Assembly: GCF_018704125.1 (NCBI RefSeq)
Contig: NZ_JAGTIS010000021.1
Span: 1 to 64,000 of the forward strand
Direction of reading: 5' to 3'
DNA length: 64,000 nt
From: Metapseudomonas boanensis
Lineage (GTDB): Bacteria > Pseudomonadota > Gammaproteobacteria > Pseudomonadales > Pseudomonadaceae
Numbering within the stretch: position 1 is the stretch's first letter; each line of letters opens with the position of its first letter. Shown piece after piece: positions 32,186 through 43,402 of this stretch. Made by a program: the position numbers and the translations under genes. The notes under the pieces were generated by a model. That model was not told the DNA's origin and made no database searches. It saw only the letters and a program-made list of their open reading frames with translations.

Positions 32186-34966
32186 ATGGCAGTAAGATCC
32201 CCCGCGTTTCGTAGAAAGTTCCCTCTGCTGGTGACCGGCAGCCTGCTGGCACTGCAGCCAGTAGCCACTTCATATGTCGTCGCCGCAGAACAATTCGATT
32301 GCCAGGCCTCTGCCAGCGGCGGCTGGGCGTGCGCGCCCAAGGCCAGCGCTGAGAGTCTGCCACCGCGTCCGGTGCATAGCGAGAGTGCCGTGAGCTCCAC
32401 CATTGGCGCCGCCCCCCAGGCCGTTGACGGCCAAGGTGCGGCCGAAGGGAGCCAGGCGACCCTGGTGACCGAAGCGGGCGGCAAGGGGCTAGCTTCCCGC
32501 AGCGCTGACTACAGCCATCTGGACTGGGTACCACGTGACCAGCTCACTCCTGCCCAACTGGCCGAGACCGGTCCTTACTGTGCTGGTACCTATGTCGAGC
32601 CACTGCGCCCCGGCATGGACGACGACACACCGCTGGAAGACGCCCCGACCTACATTTCCGCCAAGGCCTCGCGCTACGAGCAGGAAAAGCAGATCGCGAC
32701 CCTCGCCGGTGACGTGGTTCTGCGTCAAGGCAGCATGCAGGTCGAAGCCGACGAGGCCAACCTGCATCAGGCGGAAAACCGTGGCGAGCTGAAAGGCAAC
32801 GTCAAGCTGCGCGACAACGGCGCGCTGGTCGTCGGCGACCAGGCCGAGCTGCAGCTGGACAACGGCGAAGCGAAGATCGAAAACGCCGAGTACGTCCTGC
32901 ACCAGTCCCATACGCGCGGTAACGCGCTATATGCCAAGCGCCAGGAAGACGCTGTCATCCGCCTGAAGGACGGCACCTATACCCGCTGCGAGCCAGGCAA
33001 CAACGCCTGGCATCTGAAGGGCAACAATGTCACGCTGAATCCAGCTACCGGCTTCGGCACAGCGACCAACGTGACGCTGCGAGTGAAGGACATTCCGGTC
33101 TTCTACACGCCGTACATCTATTTCCCGATCGACGACCGTCGCCAATCCGGCTTCCTGCCACCGACTATCGGCAGCAGTAGCGACAGTGGTTTCCTGCTGG
33201 TCACTCCGTACTACCTGAACCTAGCGCCGAACTACGACGCCACCCTCTACCCACGCTACATGGCCAAACGCGGATTGCTGATGGAGGGTGAATTCCGCTA
33301 CCTGACCCCCAGCAGCGAAGGCCAGTTGGGCGCTGCCTACCTGGACGACAAGGAAGATGAGCGCAAGCTCATGTCCGACTACGAGGAAAAGCGCTGGCTC
33401 TATAACTGGAAACACACAGGCGGCCTGGATTCCCGTCTGCTGACCGAAGTCGACTACACCGACATCAGTGATCCGTATTATTTCGAGGATCTGGACAGCG
33501 ACCTCAGCATCGATACGCCAACCTACGTCAACCAGCGCGGCACCCTGACCTATCGGGGCGACAGCTACACTGCCAAACTGAACGCGCACGCGTATGAACT
33601 GGCAACGATCTCCGATATCACCCCGTACGACCGGCTGCCACAGATCACCCTGGATGGCGTACTGCCCTACCAGCCCGGTGGGCTGAACTTCGGCTACAGC
33701 ACCGAATTCGTACGCTTCGACCGCAACCTGCGCGAAGGCGACTTCATCAACGAGGATGGCGAGGCCTCCCCCTGGTACGACAACAACGTCCTGGGCCTGG
33801 CTCGCGCCAATGGCGACCGTACGCACTTGGAGCCCGTGGCCAGCCTCCCCATGAACTGGAGCTGGGGCTTCCTCAAGCCGCAGGTGAAGTACGCCTACAC
33901 CCAATACGAACTGGACCTGGACCAGCAGGGCAAGAACACCCTGCTTGCTGAGCAGACCTTCCACGGCAGCCAGGACCGCCAGGTGCCGATTTATAGTGTC
34001 GACAGCGGGCTGTATTTCGACCGAAAGACCCAGTTCTTCGGCAAGAACTACACCCAGACCCTGGAACCCAGGCTTTTCTACCTCTACGTTCCGGAAGAAG
34101 ATCAGACCGATATTCCGCTGTTCGACACCGGAGAAAGCACCTTCAACTACTCCTCGCTGTTCCGGGATAACCGCTTCTCCGGCCGCGACCGGATTGGCGA
34201 CGCCAACCAGGTATCCCTGGGCGTGACCAACCGCTGGGTCGAGTCGAACGGCTTCGAGCGTCAGACCGTTAGCGTTGGCCAGGCCTTCTACTTCGAGGAT
34301 CGCAAGGTCCAGTTGCCTGGTATCGACTATCGCACCCGCGCCGATGCGCAGGCCTCCACGTCTCCCTATGCTCTGGAGTACCTGTATCGGTTCAACCGGG
34401 ACTGGCGCCTGAGCTCCGACTTCAACTGGGACCCGGACTCACATCGCACCCGTTCCGGCAGTGCGATGTTCCACTATCAGCCTGAAGACAACCCGAACAA
34501 GGTGGTCAACGCCGGTTATCGCTACCGCAATGACACCATCCACTACGACCAATCCACCGGCCAGTGGAAAGTCGGCGACAGCGATTTCGGCGTCGAGGGT
34601 CAACCGGGTTTCATCAAGGACTACTACAAGATCAGCCAGCACGACTTCTCGTTCATCTGGCCGGTGGTGCCGCAGTGGAGCGCCATTGGACGCTGGCAGT
34701 ATGACTACAACCGCGACCGTACGCTGGAGGCCTTCGGTGGTTTCGAGTACGACAGTTGCTGCTGGAAGCTGCGCCTGATCAACCGCTACTGGGTCGACTA
34801 CGACGAGTTTGACCAGACGCCCACCACCTCCAACGACAGCGGCGACCGCGGGATCTTCCTGCAGATCGTCCTGAAGGGCCTTGGCGGCGTTGTCGGCAAC
34901 AAGGTGGAAGGCTTCCTCGATAAAGGCATTCAAGGTTACCGTGAACGTGAAGACCAAGCTCTCTGA
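32186..34966 (+). CDS. lptD: LPS-assembly outer-membrane protein LptD
   Basis: Inserts lipopolysaccharide into the outer leaflet together with LptE. The 926-residue product has a basic N-terminus with signal peptide (about 1-35). A pseudomonad-specific N-terminal region with cysteines follows (FDCQ, WACAP, GPYCAG), then a jellyroll OstA domain (about 165-290) and the beta-barrel. The adjacent cysteine pair SCCWKL near the C-terminus fits the disulfide pattern of LptD. The start at 32186 is chosen for the signal peptide. The 3' end overlaps surA by 26 bases. Confidence 0.95.
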   Translation: MAVRSPAFRRKFPLLVTGSLLALQPVATSYVVAAEQFDCQASASGGWACAPKASAESLPPRPVHSESAVSSTIGAAPQAVDGQGAAEGSQATLVTEAGGKGLASRSADYSHLDWVPRDQLTPAQLAETGPYCAGTYVEPLRPGMDDDTPLEDAPTYISAKASRYEQEKQIATLAGDVVLRQGSMQVEADEANLHQAENRGELKGNVKLRDNGALVVGDQAELQLDNGEAKIENAEYVLHQSHTRGNALYAKRQEDAVIRLKDGTYTRCEPGNNAWHLKGNNVTLNPATGFGTATNVTLRVKDIPVFYTPYIYFPIDDRRQSGFLPPTIGSSSDSGFLLVTPYYLNLAPNYDATLYPRYMAKRGLLMEGEFRYLTPSSEGQLGAAYLDDKEDERKLMSDYEEKRWLYNWKHTGGLDSRLLTEVDYTDISDPYYFEDLDSDLSIDTPTYVNQRGTLTYRGDSYTAKLNAHAYELATISDITPYDRLPQITLDGVLPYQPGGLNFGYSTEFVRFDRNLREGDFINEDGEASPWYDNNVLGLARANGDRTHLEPVASLPMNWSWGFLKPQVKYAYTQYELDLDQQGKNTLLAEQTFHGSQDRQVPIYSVDSGLYFDRKTQFFGKNYTQTLEPRLFYLYVPEEDQTDIPLFDTGESTFNYSSLFRDNRFSGRDRIGDANQVSLGVTNRWVESNGFERQTVSVGQAFYFEDRKVQLPGIDYRTRADAQASTSPYALEYLYRFNRDWRLSSDFNWDPDSHRTRSGSAMFHYQPEDNPNKVVNAGYRYRNDTIHYDQSTGQWKVGDSDFGVEGQPGFIKDYYKISQHDFSFIWPVVPQWSAIGRWQYDYNRDRTLEAFGGFEYDSCCWKLRLINRYWVDYDEFDQTPTTSNDSGDRGIFLQIVLKGLGGVVGNKVEGFLDKGIQGYREREDQAL

Positions 34967-36239
34967 TTGTCTGCGCCCGCTGCTGCTGGGCGCCCTGCTA
35001 CTCGGCAGCTGCGTGCAGGCCGAAGTGCGTCCCATCGACCGGGTGGTGGCGATCGTCGACAACGACGTGATCATGCAAAGCCAGCTCGACCAGCGCCTGC
35101 GCGAAGTGCAGCAGACCATCGCCAAGCGTGGTGCCTCGCTTCCCCCGGAGCATGTGCTCAGCCAGCAGGTGCTGGAGCGCCTGATCATCGAGAACATCCA
35201 GCTGCAGATCGGTGACCGCTCGGGCATTCGCATCACTGACGAGGAGCTCAACCAGGCCATCGAAGCCATCGCCCAGCGCAATGGCATGACGGTCGAGCAG
35301 TTCCGCGGCGCCCTCTCCCGGGACGGCCTATCCTATGAGGACGCCCGCGAGCAGGTTCGCCGCGAGATGGTCATCAGCCGGGTTCGCCAGCGCCGTGTCG
35401 CGGAGCGCATCCAGGTCAGCGACCAGGAAGTGCAGAACTTCCTGGCTTCCGACCTGGGCAAGATGCAACTGTCGGAAGAGTTCCGCCTCGCCAACATCCT
35501 GATCCCGGTGCCGGAAGGGTCTTCGCCCAGCACCATCCAGGCCGCAGAGCGCCAGGCCCAGGACCTCTACCAACAACTCAAGCAGGGCGCAGACTTCGCC
35601 CAGCTGGCCATCTCCCGCTCCGCCGGAGAAACCGCCCTGGAAGGCGGCGAGATCGGCTGGCGCAAGGCAGCCCAGCTGCCGCCCCCGTTCGACGGCATGA
35701 TCGGCGCCCTCCCCGTTGGCGACGTTACCGAGCCGGTGCGCACGCCAGGCGGTTTCATCATTCTCAAGCTACTCGACAAGCGCGGCGGCGAAACCCTCGT
35801 GCGCGACGAAGTCCATGTACGCCATATCCTTCTGAAGCCCAGCGAAATTCGCAGCGAGGAAGAAACTCGCCGCCTCGCCCAGCGCATCTATGACCGCATC
35901 CAGTCTGGTGATGATTTCGCTGAACTGGCAAAAAGCTATTCGGAAGACCCGGGTTCGGCCCTCAATGGCGGCGACCTGAACTGGATCGACCCCAACGCTT
36001 TGGTTCCGGAGTTCCGCCAGGTCATGGCCCAAACCCCGGCTGGTCAGCTGTCCCAGCCATTCAAGAGCCCCTACGGCTGGCATGTCCTGGAAGTACTGGG
36101 CCGTCGTGCAACCGATAGCAGCAGCCAGTTCCGCGAGCAACAGGCCCTCAATGTCCTGCGTAACCGCAAGTACGACGAGGAACTGCAGGCCTGGCTGAGA
36201 CAGATTCGCGACGAGGCCTACGTCGAAACCAAGCTGTAA
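34941..36239 (+). CDS. surA: Periplasmic chaperone/peptidyl-prolyl isomerase SurA
   Basis: Folds outer-membrane proteins, LptD among them. The 432-residue product has a signal peptide ending near SCVQAEV. The N-terminal chaperone domain (about 28-180) is followed by two parvulin domains (about 185-285 and 295-395) and a C-terminal helix. Two in-frame GTG starts exist (34941 and 34947); AAGG at 34932-34935 favours 34941, while family alignments from memory begin at the second. Both lie inside lptD, so translation is coupled. Confidence 0.94.
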   Translation: MNVKTKLSDCLRPLLLGALLLGSCVQAEVRPIDRVVAIVDNDVIMQSQLDQRLREVQQTIAKRGASLPPEHVLSQQVLERLIIENIQLQIGDRSGIRITDEELNQAIEAIAQRNGMTVEQFRGALSRDGLSYEDAREQVRREMVISRVRQRRVAERIQVSDQEVQNFLASDLGKMQLSEEFRLANILIPVPEGSSPSTIQAAERQAQDLYQQLKQGADFAQLAISRSAGETALEGGEIGWRKAAQLPPPFDGMIGALPVGDVTEPVRTPGGFIILKLLDKRGGETLVRDEVHVRHILLKPSEIRSEEETRRLAQRIYDRIQSGDDFAELAKSYSEDPGSALNGGDLNWIDPNALVPEFRQVMAQTPAGQLSQPFKSPYGWHVLEVLGRRATDSSSQFREQQALNVLRNRKYDEELQAWLRQIRDEAYVETKL

Positions 36240-36322
36240 CCCGATCGAGTCGCGGGCAGCGCACTGGCGGTACAATCGCCGCCAGCGCGCTGGCTACCAC
36301 GTAATCCCGCACAGGACTCACC

Positions 36323-37321
36323 ATGACCGCTCTCCGCTTCGCCCTCACCCCCGGTGAACCCGCAGGCATCGGCCCCGACCTCTGCCTGCTGATCTCCCGC
36401 AACGCCCAGGCCCTTCCCCTGATTGCCATCGCAAGCCGCGACCTGCTTGAGCAGCGCGCCGCACAGCTTGGCCTTGCGATTAGCCTGATCCCGGTCTCTC
36501 CAGCTTCCTGGCCCGATGCCCCCGCAGAAGCCGGCAGCCTATATGTCTGGGATACCCCATTGCGCAACACCGTCCGCCCCGGGCAATTGGACAAAGCGAA
36601 CGCCGCCTATGTGCTGGAGACCCTGACCCGCGCCGGAAATGGCTGCCTGGAAGGTGCCTTTGCCGGAATGATTACCGCGCCGGTACACAAGGGCGTGATC
36701 AATGAAGCCGGTATTGCCTTCTCCGGCCACACCGAGTTCCTCGCGGAGCTGACTAACACCCAGCAAGTCGTGATGATGCTGGCGACCCGCGGGCTGCGTG
36801 TGGCCTTGGTGACAACCCACCTACCCCTCAAGGATGTCGCTGCGGCCATCACCGGCGAGCGACTGATGCGTGTCGCTCGTATCCTGAATCGGGATCTGAT
36901 CGACAAGTTCGGCATCGACCGGCCACGTATCCTGGTCTGTGGCCTGAACCCCCACGCCGGAGAAGGCGGACACCTGGGACGCGAAGAGATCGAAGTCATC
37001 GAGCCGGCGCTGGAGCACCTACGTAGCGAGGGACTGGACCTCATCGGACCACTGCCCGCCGACACGCTCTTCACCCCTAAGCACCTGGAGCATTGCGATG
37101 CAGTCCTCGCCATGTACCACGACCAAGGCTTGCCCGTGCTCAAGTACAAGGGTTTCGGCGCCGCGGTGAACGTCACCCTCGGCCTGCCGATCATTCGCAC
37201 CTCGGTGGACCACGGCACTGCCCTCGACCTCGCGGCGACCGGCAAGATCGATTGCGGTAGCCTGGAAGTCGCGCTCGAAACGGCCTACCAGATGGCCGCC
37301 GCCCGCACGAAAACCCACTGA
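36323..37321 (+). CDS. pdxA: 4-hydroxythreonine-4-phosphate dehydrogenase
   Basis: NAD-dependent, divalent-metal enzyme of pyridoxal phosphate synthesis. The 332-residue product starts with the family pattern [13 protein letters not shown]. Metal-ligand histidines are in [18 protein letters not shown] and [11 protein letters not shown]. It sits between surA and rsmA, the classic enterobacterial and pseudomonad order. Confidence 0.96.
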   Translation: MTALRFALTPGEPAGIGPDLCLLISRNAQALPLIAIASRDLLEQRAAQLGLAISLIPVSPASWPDAPAEAGSLYVWDTPLRNTVRPGQLDKANAAYVLETLTRAGNGCLEGAFAGMITAPVHKGVINEAGIAFSGHTEFLAELTNTQQVVMMLATRGLRVALVTTHLPLKDVAAAITGERLMRVARILNRDLIDKFGIDRPRILVCGLNPHAGEGGHLGREEIEVIEPALEHLRSEGLDLIGPLPADTLFTPKHLEHCDAVLAMYHDQGLPVLKYKGFGAAVNVTLGLPIIRTSVDHGTALDLAATGKIDCGSLEVALETAYQMAAARTKTH

Positions 37322-37423
37322 CCACCCGGCGACCTTAGGCTTGCAACCCTCCCGCCTGATAAACTCCGCCTTTTGTGATCCTGCGTCAGCCATCGGGCTG
37401 GCGCCCAAGGCCTGGAGCCTTTG

Positions 37424-38230
37424 ATGTCCGAACAGTACCAACATCGCGCACGCAAGCGCTTCGGCCAGAACTTCCTGCATGACGCCGGCGTCATCCACCG
37501 TATCCTGCGGGGCATCCATGCCCGTGAAGGCGAGCATCTGGTCGAGATCGGCCCTGGCCAGGGCGCGCTTACCGAAGGGCTTCTGGGCAGCGGCGCGCAA
37601 CTCGACGTGATCGAGCTGGACCTCGACCTGATCCCGATCCTGCGGGCGAAATTCGGTCATGAGCCGCGCTTTCGCCTGAACCAGGGCGATGCGCTGAAGT
37701 TCGACTTCCGCCAGCTCGGTCACGAGCCGCACAGCCTGCGGGTGGTCGGCAACCTGCCCTACAACATCTCCACCCCGCTGATTTTCCACCTGCTAGACCA
37801 CGCGGACCTGATCCGTGACATGCACTTCATGCTACAGAAGGAAGTGGTCGAGCGACTCGCGGCGGAACCTGGTGGCGGCGACTGGGGCCGGCTTTCGATC
37901 ATGGTCCAGTACCACTGCCGGGTAGAGCACCTGTTCAACGTCGGTCCCGGAGCCTTCAACCCACCGCCCAAGGTGGACTCGGCGATCGTGCGCCTGGTAC
38001 CCCACGCCAAACTGCCGCACCCTGCCAAGGATGTCCACCTGCTCGAACGCGTGGTGCGCGAAGCCTTCAATCAGCGGCGCAAGACCCTGCGCAACACGCT
38101 GAAGGGTTTGCTCGATGCCGCCGACATCGAGGCAGCCGGCGTCGACGGCAGCCTGCGTCCGGAACAACTGGACCTGGCCGCGTTCGTTCGCCTGGCCGAT
38201 CAGCTGGCCCTGCGCACAAGCACCGTCTGA
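37424..38230 (+). CDS. rsmA: 16S rRNA (adenine1518/1519-N6)-dimethyltransferase
   Basis: Dimethylates two adjacent adenines in helix 45 of 16S rRNA (KsgA). The 268-residue product has the KRFGQNFLHD N-terminus, SAM-binding EIGPGQGALT and catalytic NLPYNIS. ATG at 37424 is used; a TTG three bases upstream is less likely. Confidence 0.96.
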   Translation: MSEQYQHRARKRFGQNFLHDAGVIHRILRGIHAREGEHLVEIGPGQGALTEGLLGSGAQLDVIELDLDLIPILRAKFGHEPRFRLNQGDALKFDFRQLGHEPHSLRVVGNLPYNISTPLIFHLLDHADLIRDMHFMLQKEVVERLAAEPGGGDWGRLSIMVQYHCRVEHLFNVGPGAFNPPPKVDSAIVRLVPHAKLPHPAKDVHLLERVVREAFNQRRKTLRNTLKGLLDAADIEAAGVDGSLRPEQLDLAAFVRLADQLALRTSTV

Positions 38231-38269
38231 AGCCTTAGACTTCCTTTCCAGCTTCTCGAGAGCCACCGC

Positions 38270-38650
38270 GTGACCGACTCCCGCTATCAGATCGACGTCA
38301 GCGTCATCACCCGTTACCTCGCCGAGCAATCGCAGCCGGACGAGAACCGTTTTGCCTTCGCCTATACCGTGACCATCCACAACAACGGCGAGTTGCCAGC
38401 CAAGCTGGTCAGCCGTCACTGGATCATCACCGACGGCGATGGGCATGTGCAGGAAGTCCGCGGCGCCGGCGTGGTCGGCCAGCAACCACTGATTGCCCCC
38501 GGCGCGAGCCACACCTACACCAGCGGCACCGTCATGGCCACGCGAGTTGGCAGCATGCAGGGCAGTTACCAGATGGTCGCCGAGGACGGCAAACAGTTCG
38601 ACGCGATCATTGCCCCCTTCCGCCTGGCCATGCCTGGCGCGCTTCACTGA
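38270..38650 (+). CDS. apaG: ApaG protein
   Basis: Small beta-sandwich (FN3-like, DUF525) protein of unknown biochemical role, long linked to ApaH. The 126-residue product has the typical [12 protein letters not shown] and [12 protein letters not shown] segments and the glycine-rich [15 protein letters not shown]. The start is GTG. Located in the conserved rsmA-apaG-apaH order. Confidence 0.94.
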   Translation: MTDSRYQIDVSVITRYLAEQSQPDENRFAFAYTVTIHNNGELPAKLVSRHWIITDGDGHVQEVRGAGVVGQQPLIAPGASHTYTSGTVMATRVGSMQGSYQMVAEDGKQFDAIIAPFRLAMPGALH

Positions 38651-38660
38651 GGGCATCCGG

Positions 38661-39488
38661 ATGACGGTCTATGCGGTCGGCGATATCCAGGGCTGCCTTC
38701 GCCCGCTCAGATGCCTGCTCGACCGGGTGGCGTTCGACCCCGCCAAGGACCGCCTTTGGCTGGTAGGTGACCTGGTCAATCGTGGACCGCAATCCCTGGA
38801 GACCCTGCGCTACCTATTCTCCATACGCGACTCCGTGACCTGCGTGCTTGGCAATCACGACCTGCACCTGCTGGCTGTCGTGAATAACATCGAGCGCCTG
38901 AAGAAGGCCGACACGCTGAGGGAGATCATCGAGGCGCCCGACTGTGCGGACCTGGTCGACTGGCTCCGCCTGCAGAAGCTGATGCATTACGATGAAGAGC
39001 GCGACATCGCCCTGGTGCATGCGGGCATCCCCCCGCAATGGACACTCAGGAAAGCCCTCAAGCGAGCGGCAGAAGTCGAGGAAGTTCTATGCGACGATGC
39101 CCGCCTGCCACTGTTCCTGGAAGGCATGTACGGCAACGAACCGGCCAAGTGGGACGGCGACCTGCATGGCGTCACACGCCTGCGGGTCATCACCAACTAT
39201 TTCACCCGCATGCGTTTCTGCACGCCCGACGGCACGCTGGACCTGAAGTCCAAGGAAGGCCTGGACACCGCACCGCCTGGCTACGCCCCCTGGTTCAGCC
39301 ACCCAGGTCGCAAGACGCGTGGACAGAAGATTATTTTCGGCCACTGGGCGGCCCTGGAGGGCAACTGCAATGAACCCGGCCTGTACGCCCTCGACACCGG
39401 ATGCGTCTGGGGTGGCGCCATGACCCTTTTGAATGTCGACAGCGGCGAGCGTTTCAGCTGCAGCTGCGAGGAGAACCGCCATGAGTGA
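38661..39488 (+). CDS. apaH: Diadenosine tetraphosphatase (symmetrical)
   Basis: Hydrolyses Ap4A to ADP and can remove Np4 caps from RNA. The 275-residue metallophosphatase has [22 protein letters not shown] and a late GHWAAL motif. The start at 38661 (MTVYAVGD) follows apaG by 10 bases. Its 3' end overlaps glpE by 8 bases. Confidence 0.95.
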   Translation: MTVYAVGDIQGCLRPLRCLLDRVAFDPAKDRLWLVGDLVNRGPQSLETLRYLFSIRDSVTCVLGNHDLHLLAVVNNIERLKKADTLREIIEAPDCADLVDWLRLQKLMHYDEERDIALVHAGIPPQWTLRKALKRAAEVEEVLCDDARLPLFLEGMYGNEPAKWDGDLHGVTRLRVITNYFTRMRFCTPDGTLDLKSKEGLDTAPPGYAPWFSHPGRKTRGQKIIFGHWAALEGNCNEPGLYALDTGCVWGGAMTLLNVDSGERFSCSCEENRHE

Positions 39489-39810
39489 ATTCCAACGTAT
39501 CGCCCCTGAGCAGGCCCAGACCCTTCGTGAACAAGGCGCCCAGGTGGTCGACATCCGTGACCCGCAGAGCTTTGCGCTCGGCCACATTGCCGGCTCAAGG
39601 CACCTGGACAACCATTCGCTGCCGGATTTCATCGCCCAGGCCGATTTCGACAAACCACTGATCGTCGCCTGCTACCATGGCAACTCTAGCCAAAGCGCCG
39701 CCGCCTACCTTGCCCACCAAGGTTTCAGCGAGGTGTACAGCCTGGATGGCGGGTTCGAGCTCTGGCGCAGCGTCTATCCTGCGGAAGTGGCCCAGGGAAG
39801 CGTCGAGTAA
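39481..39810 (+). CDS. glpE: Thiosulfate sulfurtransferase GlpE (rhodanese)
   Basis: Single-domain rhodanese of 109 residues, transferring sulfane sulfur to cyanide or thioredoxin. The active-site Cys64 lies in ACYHGNSSQ, the GlpE-type six-residue loop. It is overlapped by apaH and followed by a hairpin. Confidence 0.92.
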   Translation: MSEFQRIAPEQAQTLREQGAQVVDIRDPQSFALGHIAGSRHLDNHSLPDFIAQADFDKPLIVACYHGNSSQSAAAYLAHQGFSEVYSLDGGFELWRSVYPAEVAQGSVE

Positions 39811-39826
39811 AAAAAAATTTCAGCAA

Positions 39827-39859
39827 GGCGCTAAGCCGCACCATCTCTGGCTTAGCGCC
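39827..39859. terminator. Hairpin after glpE
   Basis: Perfect 11-base arms GGCGCTAAGCC and GGCTTAGCGCC around an 11-base loop, just after the glpE stop. It lacks a strong T-run on the plus strand but is the likely end of the surA-to-glpE group. The remaining 240 bases to prkA hold no gene and probably the prkA promoter. Confidence 0.5.
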
Positions 39860-40096
39860 ACTCTCCGACGAACGGTTATCTCTTGTTATCGTTCCGCCAT
39901 CCTTGATCTTGCCGATAACGAACTACTCTTAGCTCAGGCCATCCAAAAAAGGGGAGAGCCGGTCCACCGGTTCCGGGCCATCGGCAGCGACCATTTAGGT
40001 GTTTTGGGGGATGTTCCATCAGCCAGCTTTCGGCTGACTGCCCGCACCCGCACAACCGACCCCGCGCCGGCTTCCTGTTTCCAGCGAGGTGACGTC

Positions 40097-42019
40097 ATGA
40101 GCATTTTCAGCCACTTCCAACAACGCTTCGAAGCGACTCGCCAGGAGGAATATTCCCTCCAGGAATATCTCGACCTGTGCAAGCAGGACCGTAGTGCCTA
40201 TGCCAGCGCGGCGGAACGCATGCTCCTGGCTATTGGCGAACCGGAATTGCTGGATACCTCGGTTGACCCTCGGCTGTCGCGGATCTTCTCCAACAAGGTG
40301 ATCCGCCGCTACCCGTCCTTCGCCGACTTCCACGGCATGGAGGAATGCATCGACCAGATCGTTGCCTACTTCCGCCATGCCGCCCAGGGTTTGGAAGAAA
40401 AGAAACAGATCCTCTACCTGCTGGGTCCGGTCGGTGGCGGCAAATCCTCCCTGGCGGAAAAGCTGAAGCAATTAATGGAGCGCGTGCCCTTCTATGCAAT
40501 CAAGGGTTCGCCAGTCTTCGAGTCGCCCCTGGGGCTGTTCAATGCCGACGAAGATGGCGCCATCCTCGAGGAAGAGTACGGCATCCCGCGACGCTACCTG
40601 CGCACGGTGATCTCGCCCTGGGCGACCAAGCGACTCAATGAGTTCGGTGGTGATATCAGCAAGTTCCGCGTGGTCAAGCTCTACCCCTCGGTCCTCAACC
40701 AGATCGCCATCGCCAAGACCGAGCCGGGCGATGAGAACAACCAGGACATCTCCGCGCTGGTGGGCAAGGTGGATATCCGCAAGCTCGAGGAATTCCCGCA
40801 GAACGACGCCGACGCCTACAGCTACTCGGGCGCCCTGTGCCGGGCCAACCAGGGCCTGATGGAATTCGTCGAGATGTTCAAGGCACCCATCAAGGTGCTG
40901 CACCCGCTGCTGACCGCAACCCAGGAGGGCAACTACAACAGTACCGAAGGCCTTGGTGGTCTGCCCTTCAGCGGTATCATCCTGGCCCACTCCAACGAAT
41001 CGGAATGGCACAGCTTCCGTAACAACAAGAACAACGAGGCGTTCATAGACCGGATCTACATCGTCAAGGTGCCCTACTGCCTGCGCGTCACTGACGAGAT
41101 CAAGATCTACGACAAGCTGCTGGTCGGTAGCTCGCTTGCTCACGCGCACTGCGCTCCCGATACCCTGCGCATGCTGGCGCAGTTCTCGGTCCTGTCTCGC
41201 CTGAAGGAGCCGGAGAACTCCAACATCTATTCGAAGATGCGCGTCTATGATGGCGAAAACCTCAAGGATACCGACCCGAAAGCCAAGTCGATTCAGGAGT
41301 ACCGCGACTCTGCGGGCGTCGACGAAGGTATGAACGGCCTGTCGACCCGTTTCGCCTTCAAGATCCTCTCCAAGGTGTTCAACTTCGATCCGCACGAAGT
41401 CGCGGCCAACCCGGTCCACCTGCTCTATGTGCTGGAACAGCAGATTGAACAGGAACAGTTCCCGGCCGAGGTACGCGAGCGTTACCTGCGCTACATCAAG
41501 GAATACCTGGCGCCGCGCTACATCGAGTTCATCGGCAAGGAAATCCAGACCGCCTACCTGGAGTCTTACAGCGAGTACGGTCAGAACATCTTCGACCGCT
41601 ATGTGCTCTACGCGGACTTCTGGATCCAGGATCAGGAATACCGCGACCCGGAAACCGGCGAGATTCTCAACCGAGTGGCCCTCAACGAAGAACTGGAGAA
41701 GATCGAGAAGCCGGCGGGCATCAGCAATCCGAAGGATTTCCGCAACGAGATCGTCAACTTCGTCCTGCGCGCTCGTGCCAACAACAATGGCAAGAACCCG
41801 AGCTGGCTCAGCTACGAGAAGCTGCGCGTGGTGATCGAGAAGAAAATGTTCTCCAACACCGAAGACCTTCTGCCGGTCATCAGCTTCAATGCCAAGGGCA
41901 GCAAGGAGGAACAGCAGAAGCACAACGACTTCGTCAAACGCATGGTCGAACGCGGCTACACGGAGAAGCAGGTACGCCTACTGTCCGAATGGTACCTGCG
42001 GGTACGCAAGTCGCAGTAA
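40097..42019 (+). CDS. prkA: PrkA (YeaG) serine protein kinase
   Basis: AAA+-type protein kinase of the stress/nutrient-starvation module. The 640-residue product has an N-terminal AAA domain with Walker A GPVGGGKS (110-117) and a C-terminal PrkA kinase-like domain. The real start is 40097 (MSIFSHF); the open frame continues upstream without support. It is followed by yeaH and spoVR in the same orientation, the arrangement seen in many proteobacteria, where the genes respond to nitrogen starvation and stationary phase. Confidence 0.95.
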   Translation: MSIFSHFQQRFEATRQEEYSLQEYLDLCKQDRSAYASAAERMLLAIGEPELLDTSVDPRLSRIFSNKVIRRYPSFADFHGMEECIDQIVAYFRHAAQGLEEKKQILYLLGPVGGGKSSLAEKLKQLMERVPFYAIKGSPVFESPLGLFNADEDGAILEEEYGIPRRYLRTVISPWATKRLNEFGGDISKFRVVKLYPSVLNQIAIAKTEPGDENNQDISALVGKVDIRKLEEFPQNDADAYSYSGALCRANQGLMEFVEMFKAPIKVLHPLLTATQEGNYNSTEGLGGLPFSGIILAHSNESEWHSFRNNKNNEAFIDRIYIVKVPYCLRVTDEIKIYDKLLVGSSLAHAHCAPDTLRMLAQFSVLSRLKEPENSNIYSKMRVYDGENLKDTDPKAKSIQEYRDSAGVDEGMNGLSTRFAFKILSKVFNFDPHEVAANPVHLLYVLEQQIEQEQFPAEVRERYLRYIKEYLAPRYIEFIGKEIQTAYLESYSEYGQNIFDRYVLYADFWIQDQEYRDPETGEILNRVALNEELEKIEKPAGISNPKDFRNEIVNFVLRARANNNGKNPSWLSYEKLRVVIEKKMFSNTEDLLPVISFNAKGSKEEQQKHNDFVKRMVERGYTEKQVRLLSEWYLRVRKSQ

Positions 42020-42027
42020 AACTGTCT

Positions 42028-42091
42028 CAAGCTGCAAGCCCGAAGCAAGCAGTCGGGAGGCGCCGCCCCAAGCGGCGCCTTCTGCAGCTTG
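42028..42091. repeat. Nested inverted repeat between prkA and yeaH
   Basis: Outer 9-base arms CAAGCTGCA / TGCAGCTTG (42028-42036 and 42083-42091) enclose a strong inner stem GGCGCCGC / GCGGCGCC (42059-42066 and 42072-42079). There is no T-run, so it is more likely an RNA-stability element or repeat than a full terminator. Confidence 0.65.
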
Positions 42092-42117
42092 CAGCCTGAA
42101 GCTCCCCGGAGGGGCCT

Positions 42118-43389
42118 ATGAGCTATGTCATCGACAGGCGTTTGAATGGCAAGAACAAGAGCACTGTGAACCGCCAGCGGTTCCTGCGGCGTTACCGTGA
42201 GCACATCAAGAAGGCGGTGGAGGAGGCCGTCAGCCGTCGCTCGATCACCGACATGGAGCATGGCGAGCAGATCAGCATCCCTGGTCGCGATATCGACGAA
42301 CCGATCCTTCACCATGGGCGTGGTGGGCGGCAAACCACTGTCCATCCTGGCAACAAGGAATTCACTGCCGGCGACCGTATCCCTCGCCCTTCCGGTGGTG
42401 GCGGTGGACGGGGCGGCGGCAAGGCCAGCAACTCCGGCGAAGGCATGGACGACTTCGTATTCCAGATCACACAGGAAGAGTTCCTCGACTTCATGTTCGA
42501 GGACCTGGAGCTGCCGAACCTGGTCAAGCGTCACCTAACCGGCGCCGACACCTTCAAGACCGTTCGGGCCGGCATCAGCAACGAGGGCAGCCCGTCGCGC
42601 ATCAACATCGTCCGCACCTTGCGTTCAGCCCACGCCCGGCGCATCGCCCTGTCGGGCAGCAGTCGCACTAAACTCAAGGAGGCAAAGGCCGAACTCGAAC
42701 GACTCAAGCGCGAAGAACCGGATAACTTCGGCGATATTCAGGATCTAGAAGCAGAAATCGCCAAACTGCGCACGCGGATCGAGCGCGTTCCGTTCCTTGA
42801 CACCTTCGACCTCAAATACAACCTGCTGGTGAAGCAGCCGAATCCGTCATCCAAAGCCGTGATGTTCTGCCTGATGGACGTGTCCGGCTCCATGACCCAG
42901 GCCACCAAGGACATCGCCAAGCGCTTCTTCATCCTCCTGTACCTGTTCCTCAAGCGGAACTACGACAAGATCGAGGTGGTGTTCATCCGCCACCACACCA
43001 GCGCCCGCGAAGTGGACGAGGAAGAATTCTTCTACTCCCGGGAGACCGGCGGGACCATCGTTTCCAGCGCACTCAAGCTGATGCAGGAAATCATGGCCGA
43101 GCGATATCCCATCAACGAGTGGAACATCTATGCGGCCCAAGCGTCGGACGGCGACAACTGGAATGACGACTCCCCCATCTGCAGGGATATTCTGATCAAG
43201 CAGATCATGCCGTTCGTGCAGTACTACACCTACGTCGAGATCACCCCACGCGAGCACCAGGCGCTGTGGTACGAGTACGAGCAAGTCTGCGAGTCCTTCG
43301 ACGATACCTTCGCGCAACAGCAGATCGTCTCGGCGGCGGATATCTACCCGGTGTTCCGAGAGCTCTTCCATCGCCGGCTAGTGACCTGA
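42118..43389 (+). CDS. yeaH: YeaH/DUF444 von Willebrand-type protein
   Basis: Partner of PrkA with unknown biochemical role. The 423-residue product has a basic N-terminal region and a glycine-rich segment (about 98-108). A coiled stretch of charged residues follows (about 180-215), then a vWA-type domain with the metal site DVSGS (254-258). It lies 98 bases after prkA, separated by an inverted repeat, and 13 bases before spoVR. Confidence 0.92.
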   Translation: MSYVIDRRLNGKNKSTVNRQRFLRRYREHIKKAVEEAVSRRSITDMEHGEQISIPGRDIDEPILHHGRGGRQTTVHPGNKEFTAGDRIPRPSGGGGGRGGGKASNSGEGMDDFVFQITQEEFLDFMFEDLELPNLVKRHLTGADTFKTVRAGISNEGSPSRINIVRTLRSAHARRIALSGSSRTKLKEAKAELERLKREEPDNFGDIQDLEAEIAKLRTRIERVPFLDTFDLKYNLLVKQPNPSSKAVMFCLMDVSGSMTQATKDIAKRFFILLYLFLKRNYDKIEVVFIRHHTSAREVDEEEFFYSRETGGTIVSSALKLMQEIMAERYPINEWNIYAAQASDGDNWNDDSPICRDILIKQIMPFVQYYTYVEITPREHQALWYEYEQVCESFDDTFAQQQIVSAADIYPVFRELFHRRLVT

Positions 43390-43402
43390 GTGGAGGCGTG
43401 AC

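Noticed and set aside
40472-41923. 483-residue minus-strand frame inside prkA
   Set aside because: Antisense shadow of PrkA, which has clear Walker and kinase motifs.
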